A stretch of DNA of 64,000 nt from DATJFQ01 sp035492775 (GTDB lineage: Bacteria; Acidobacteriota; Vicinamibacteria; Vicinamibacterales; 2-12-FULL-66-21): assembly GCA_035492775.1 (NCBI GenBank), contig DATJIW010000047.1, positions 1-64,000 on the forward strand, read 5' to 3'. A model generated the notes under the pieces. That model was given only the letters and a program-made list of their open reading frames with translations, was not told the origin of the DNA and did no database searches. This document shows positions 61,576 to 64,000 of the stretch, piece after piece (the stretch's first letter is position 1; each line of letters opens with the position of its first letter). A program made the translations under genes and the position numbers.

Positions 61576-62895
61576 ATGCCTGAGCAGGATCCGACGTCCT
61601 CGCAGCTGAAGCTCCCGGATCATCCGAATCTCGAGTGGCTGCGCAAGCAGTCGAAAACCCGTCTATCGGAACTACGCCGCGTCGATCCAGCCGCCGCGTT
61701 GAGCGACGCGCAGTTCCAGCTCGCGCAGCAGTACGGTTTTTCGAGCTGGCGTGCGATGAAACGGCACATCGACGCGTCGGCCATCGACGATCACATCATC
61801 GAAAGCGCTCGCAACGGGGACACCGATCGCCTGAGAAAACTGCTGGACGGTCATCCCGAAAGGCTGTACCTGAGAGTCCCTCCGTACGACGCGTCCCTCC
61901 TCTTTCCGGCGGTCCAGAGCGGCAACGTCGCTGTTGTGCATTTGTTGCTCGAGCGAGGACTCGATGTGAACTATCGCGAGCGCGGCGACAACACCTACGC
62001 CATGCACTGGGCGGCGGCGCAGGGCAACCTCGCAATGGTACGCACCCTGGCGGATGCCGGCGGAGACGTCATCGGCGACGGCGACGATCATGGCGGCGGC
62101 GTGATCGGATGGGCGTCGTGCTGGGATGGCTGTGGGGACGACGCGCATCGCGCCGTCGTGGAATTCCTCGTCAGCCGGGGCGCACGCCATCACATCTTTT
62201 CGGCCGTCGCGATGGACCTGTCCGATGAAGTGCGGCGGATTGTGGCCGCCAATCCATCGGCGCTCAATCAGCGCCAAAGCCGCAACGAGAATCACCGCAC
62301 TCCGCTGCATTTCGCCGTTGCGATGAACCGGCCGCGAATAGTCAATCTGTTGGTGGAATTGGGTGCCGATCCGCTGGCAGTCGACGGCAGCGGGATGCCA
62401 GTTGCGGTCTACGCCACCAATCGCGACATCGACCTGCCGGTGATGAAACGGATCCACGACATGACGCTCGCGGAGCTGGAGAGCGCCAGGCGCGGACGGC
62501 GGAAACCACGCGCAGCGTTCCAGGATTTGATTGCCGCCGCGGCCGTGCGCGATTGGAACACCGTGTCGCAGCTCGCGGAGGCGAATCCTCAGCTGATGAA
62601 CAGCGGAGCGCTTCACCTGCTCGCCAAGCGCGGCGACCGGGACGCGGTCATCTGGCTGCTGGAGCATGGCGCGAATCCCGACGCGCTCTGGGCGCACTGG
62701 GACGCGGACGTGACGGCGTTGCATCTCGCCGCAGCGCAGGGCCATGCCGGCGTCGTGCGCTCGTTGCTCGCTGCCGGTGCCGACCCGCGGATTCGCGACA
62801 CCAGGCACGACAGCGACGCGGCGGGCTGGGCCGAGTTTTTCAAGAAAGGCGATGTCGTGCGGCTCCTGCGAGGAGCGGATGCGCGATCCGGTTGA
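61576..62895 (+). CDS. Ankyrin-repeat protein
   Basis: 439 residues. The N-terminal 60 residues (LPDHPNLEWLRKQSKTRLSELRR and QYGFSSWRAMKRHI) form the short helical region that often precedes ankyrin repeats in Acidobacteria. About eight ankyrin units follow, for example NVAVVHLLLERGLDVNYRERGDN, TPLHFAVAMNRPRIVNLLVELGADPLAVDG, and LHLAAAQGHAGVVRSLLAAGADPRI. Ankyrin repeats mediate protein binding. AAGGAGAGG lies upstream of the ATG; a longer frame is spurious. Confidence 0.87.
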   Translation: MPEQDPTSSQLKLPDHPNLEWLRKQSKTRLSELRRVDPAAALSDAQFQLAQQYGFSSWRAMKRHIDASAIDDHIIESARNGDTDRLRKLLDGHPERLYLRVPPYDASLLFPAVQSGNVAVVHLLLERGLDVNYRERGDNTYAMHWAAAQGNLAMVRTLADAGGDVIGDGDDHGGGVIGWASCWDGCGDDAHRAVVEFLVSRGARHHIFSAVAMDLSDEVRRIVAANPSALNQRQSRNENHRTPLHFAVAMNRPRIVNLLVELGADPLAVDGSGMPVAVYATNRDIDLPVMKRIHDMTLAELESARRGRRKPRAAFQDLIAAAAVRDWNTVSQLAEANPQLMNSGALHLLAKRGDRDAVIWLLEHGANPDALWAHWDADVTALHLAAAQGHAGVVRSLLAAGADPRIRDTRHDSDAAGWAEFFKKGDVVRLLRGADARSG

Positions 62896-62902
62896 GACGG
62901 AG

Positions 62903-63967
62903 CTACTGGGAACTGCGCGGCTTCAAGGCGTCGTTGTAGGGGTCGAGGTTCCAGTCGAGGAAGGTCCAGACACGATTCCATGAGTCGCGCTGTTCGCGCG
63001 TGTTTTCCGGCTCCCACGTCTTCGGGTCCACGCGCCGGTCGAACGTATGGCCGCCCGGCGGATTGTCGTACACCATCGTCGTTGCCAGGAACGGCTTGCG
63101 CGCGCGGAGCGCGTCGACGAGCTGCGAATCTTCCTCGAAGTTCACGTCCTGGTCGTTCCGCGTGACGCCGACATAGATCGGAATCTGAATCTTGTCCACC
63201 TGATAGAGCGGCGATCGGTCCTTGTAGATGTCCTGCTTCTCGTTCGGCAGGCCGCCGTAGATGTTCGACGGATCGATGGCTTCGTGCTGGCGCTCGACGC
63301 CCTTCCACGCGAGCCGTTGAAAGAGGTTGGTCACAGGCACCATCGCGACGGCGGCTTTGAACGCGGTCGGGTTCCGGGTGATCGAGAGCAGCGTGATCAT
63401 GCCACCGTGACTCCAGCCGATGATTCCGATGCGTTGGGGATCGACAGCGGGATATTTCGACTTCAGGATGTCCACGGCGGTCACGACGTCGTCCACTTCT
63501 TTACCGCCGTAGTCGATCGCGTTATAGAAGGCTTTCCCGTAGCCGATGCTGCCGCGGTATTCGGGAGCGATGACGATGTAGCCTTTCGCGGTGGCTTCGC
63601 GGATATACGGAATGTAGTGCTCGTAGAGATGGCCGCGGATGTTCTCGTGCGTCCACACGATCGCGGGGTGCATCCTCGGGCCGCGGATTTCGAGAGGCAG
63701 GAACACCCAGAAGGGGACATCCATGTCGCCGGCGCGGCTTCGATACATGATCTTCTCGACCCGCATGTGGCCTTCGGCCGCCGCCTGCCAGGTCTTGTCG
63801 GTTTCGGCCTGCTGCTGGAGCATGCGGTCGAAATCCGGCTGCCGTTCCTGAAACGCCGATTGTTGCCCGCTGGCGGCCACCGGTTGCTGAGGGGCGGCGG
63901 GCCACGCGGCGCTCGCGAGCGTCAGAACAGAGAAGATCGCGGGTCGAACGAAACGAGAGTGGCGCAT
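62903..63967 (-). CDS. Exported S9-family (prolyl-oligopeptidase-like) alpha/beta hydrolase
   Basis: 354 residues starting MRHSRFVRPAIFSVLTLASAAWPAAPQ with a signal peptide. The catalytic domain has the nucleophile Ser in GIIGWSHGGMITLLS, an Asp in GVTRNDQDVNFEEDSQL, and His in YDNPPGGHTFDRR. The family cleaves short peptides or other ester/amide bonds. TATAGT ends seven bases before the ATG. A GTG nine bases upstream is an alternative. The gene reaches 33 bases from the window edge. Confidence 0.88.
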   Translation of the reverse strand: MRHSRFVRPAIFSVLTLASAAWPAAPQQPVAASGQQSAFQERQPDFDRMLQQQAETDKTWQAAAEGHMRVEKIMYRSRAGDMDVPFWVFLPLEIRGPRMHPAIVWTHENIRGHLYEHYIPYIREATAKGYIVIAPEYRGSIGYGKAFYNAIDYGGKEVDDVVTAVDILKSKYPAVDPQRIGIIGWSHGGMITLLSITRNPTAFKAAVAMVPVTNLFQRLAWKGVERQHEAIDPSNIYGGLPNEKQDIYKDRSPLYQVDKIQIPIYVGVTRNDQDVNFEEDSQLVDALRARKPFLATTMVYDNPPGGHTFDRRVDPKTWEPENTREQRDSWNRVWTFLDWNLDPYNDALKPRSSQ

Positions 63968-64000
63968 CCGCGCCACTATACCTGAGGCGTTGATCGCGCG

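Overview
The window is 64 kb of compact, GC-rich bacterial chromosome carrying mostly core housekeeping genes, with short accessory stretches near the two tRNA genes. Gene content suggests Acidobacteriota, probably a Vicinamibacteria-like (subdivision 6) lineage: a tgt-yajC-secD-secF-uppP block, tandem M16 peptidases, a divergent membrane pyrophosphatase, a TonB/ExbB/ExbD/ExbD operon with a proline-rich TonB, and many exported TPR and peptidase proteins. This assignment is inference from content and style; no rRNA gene is present.

Layout. 1-3055 (minus): the first codons of an unidentified basic protein, an exported TPR protein and ddl. 3121-11351 (plus): tgt, yajC, secD, secF, uppP, a DUF502 membrane protein and the proton pyrophosphatase hppA. 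11402-13987: a promoter-to-terminator tonB-exbB-exbD-exbD operon. 14171-19558: TPR lipoprotein, bifunctional rel, ridA-rpmB, a conserved unknown, a DksA/TraR zinc-finger protein. 19647-27848: lon, a deacetylase, then NUDIX, rluD, lspA and ileS (minus). 27994-33004: an exported lectin-like protein and a tightly coupled M16-M16-HAD-GNAT operon. 33052-36203 (minus): HIT, prmC, prfA, moaD, moaE. 36316-43842: coiled-coil protein, beta-barrel, thiD/bioY divergent pair, and an aspA-methyltransferase-prenyl synthase-phosphodiesterase operon. 43867-49057: class I fumarase, pgi, erpA-like gene, PHP phosphoesterase and a degenerate ABC-type ATPase. 49094-49191: selenocysteine tRNA, followed by a tandem array of GC-rich hairpins. 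49596-53195: HAD, sodC, DUF218, cold-shock protein, MocA-like transferase, DUF1990. 53261-58454: tRNA-Ala(GGC) and a more accessory stretch (DUF433/DUF5615 toxin-antitoxin-like pair with a frameshift, ECF sigma and anti-sigma, a VOC remnant, Cdd1-like, VOC, WYL regulator, MmcQ). 58566-63967: M48 metalloprotease, ion channel, DUF2059, ankyrin protein and an S9 peptidase.

The most notable observations are: an isolated selenocysteine tRNA beside a hairpin-repeat array; an ABC-like protein that has lost its Walker A lysine and Walker B residues yet is translationally coupled to a PHP phosphoesterase; overlapping divergent -10 boxes between aspartase and fumarase in a 24-nt gap; and at least thirteen genes whose -10-like hexamer lies only 6-9 nt before the start codon, suggesting extensive leaderless transcription. 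I found no CRISPR array, prophage, transposase or biosynthetic cluster.
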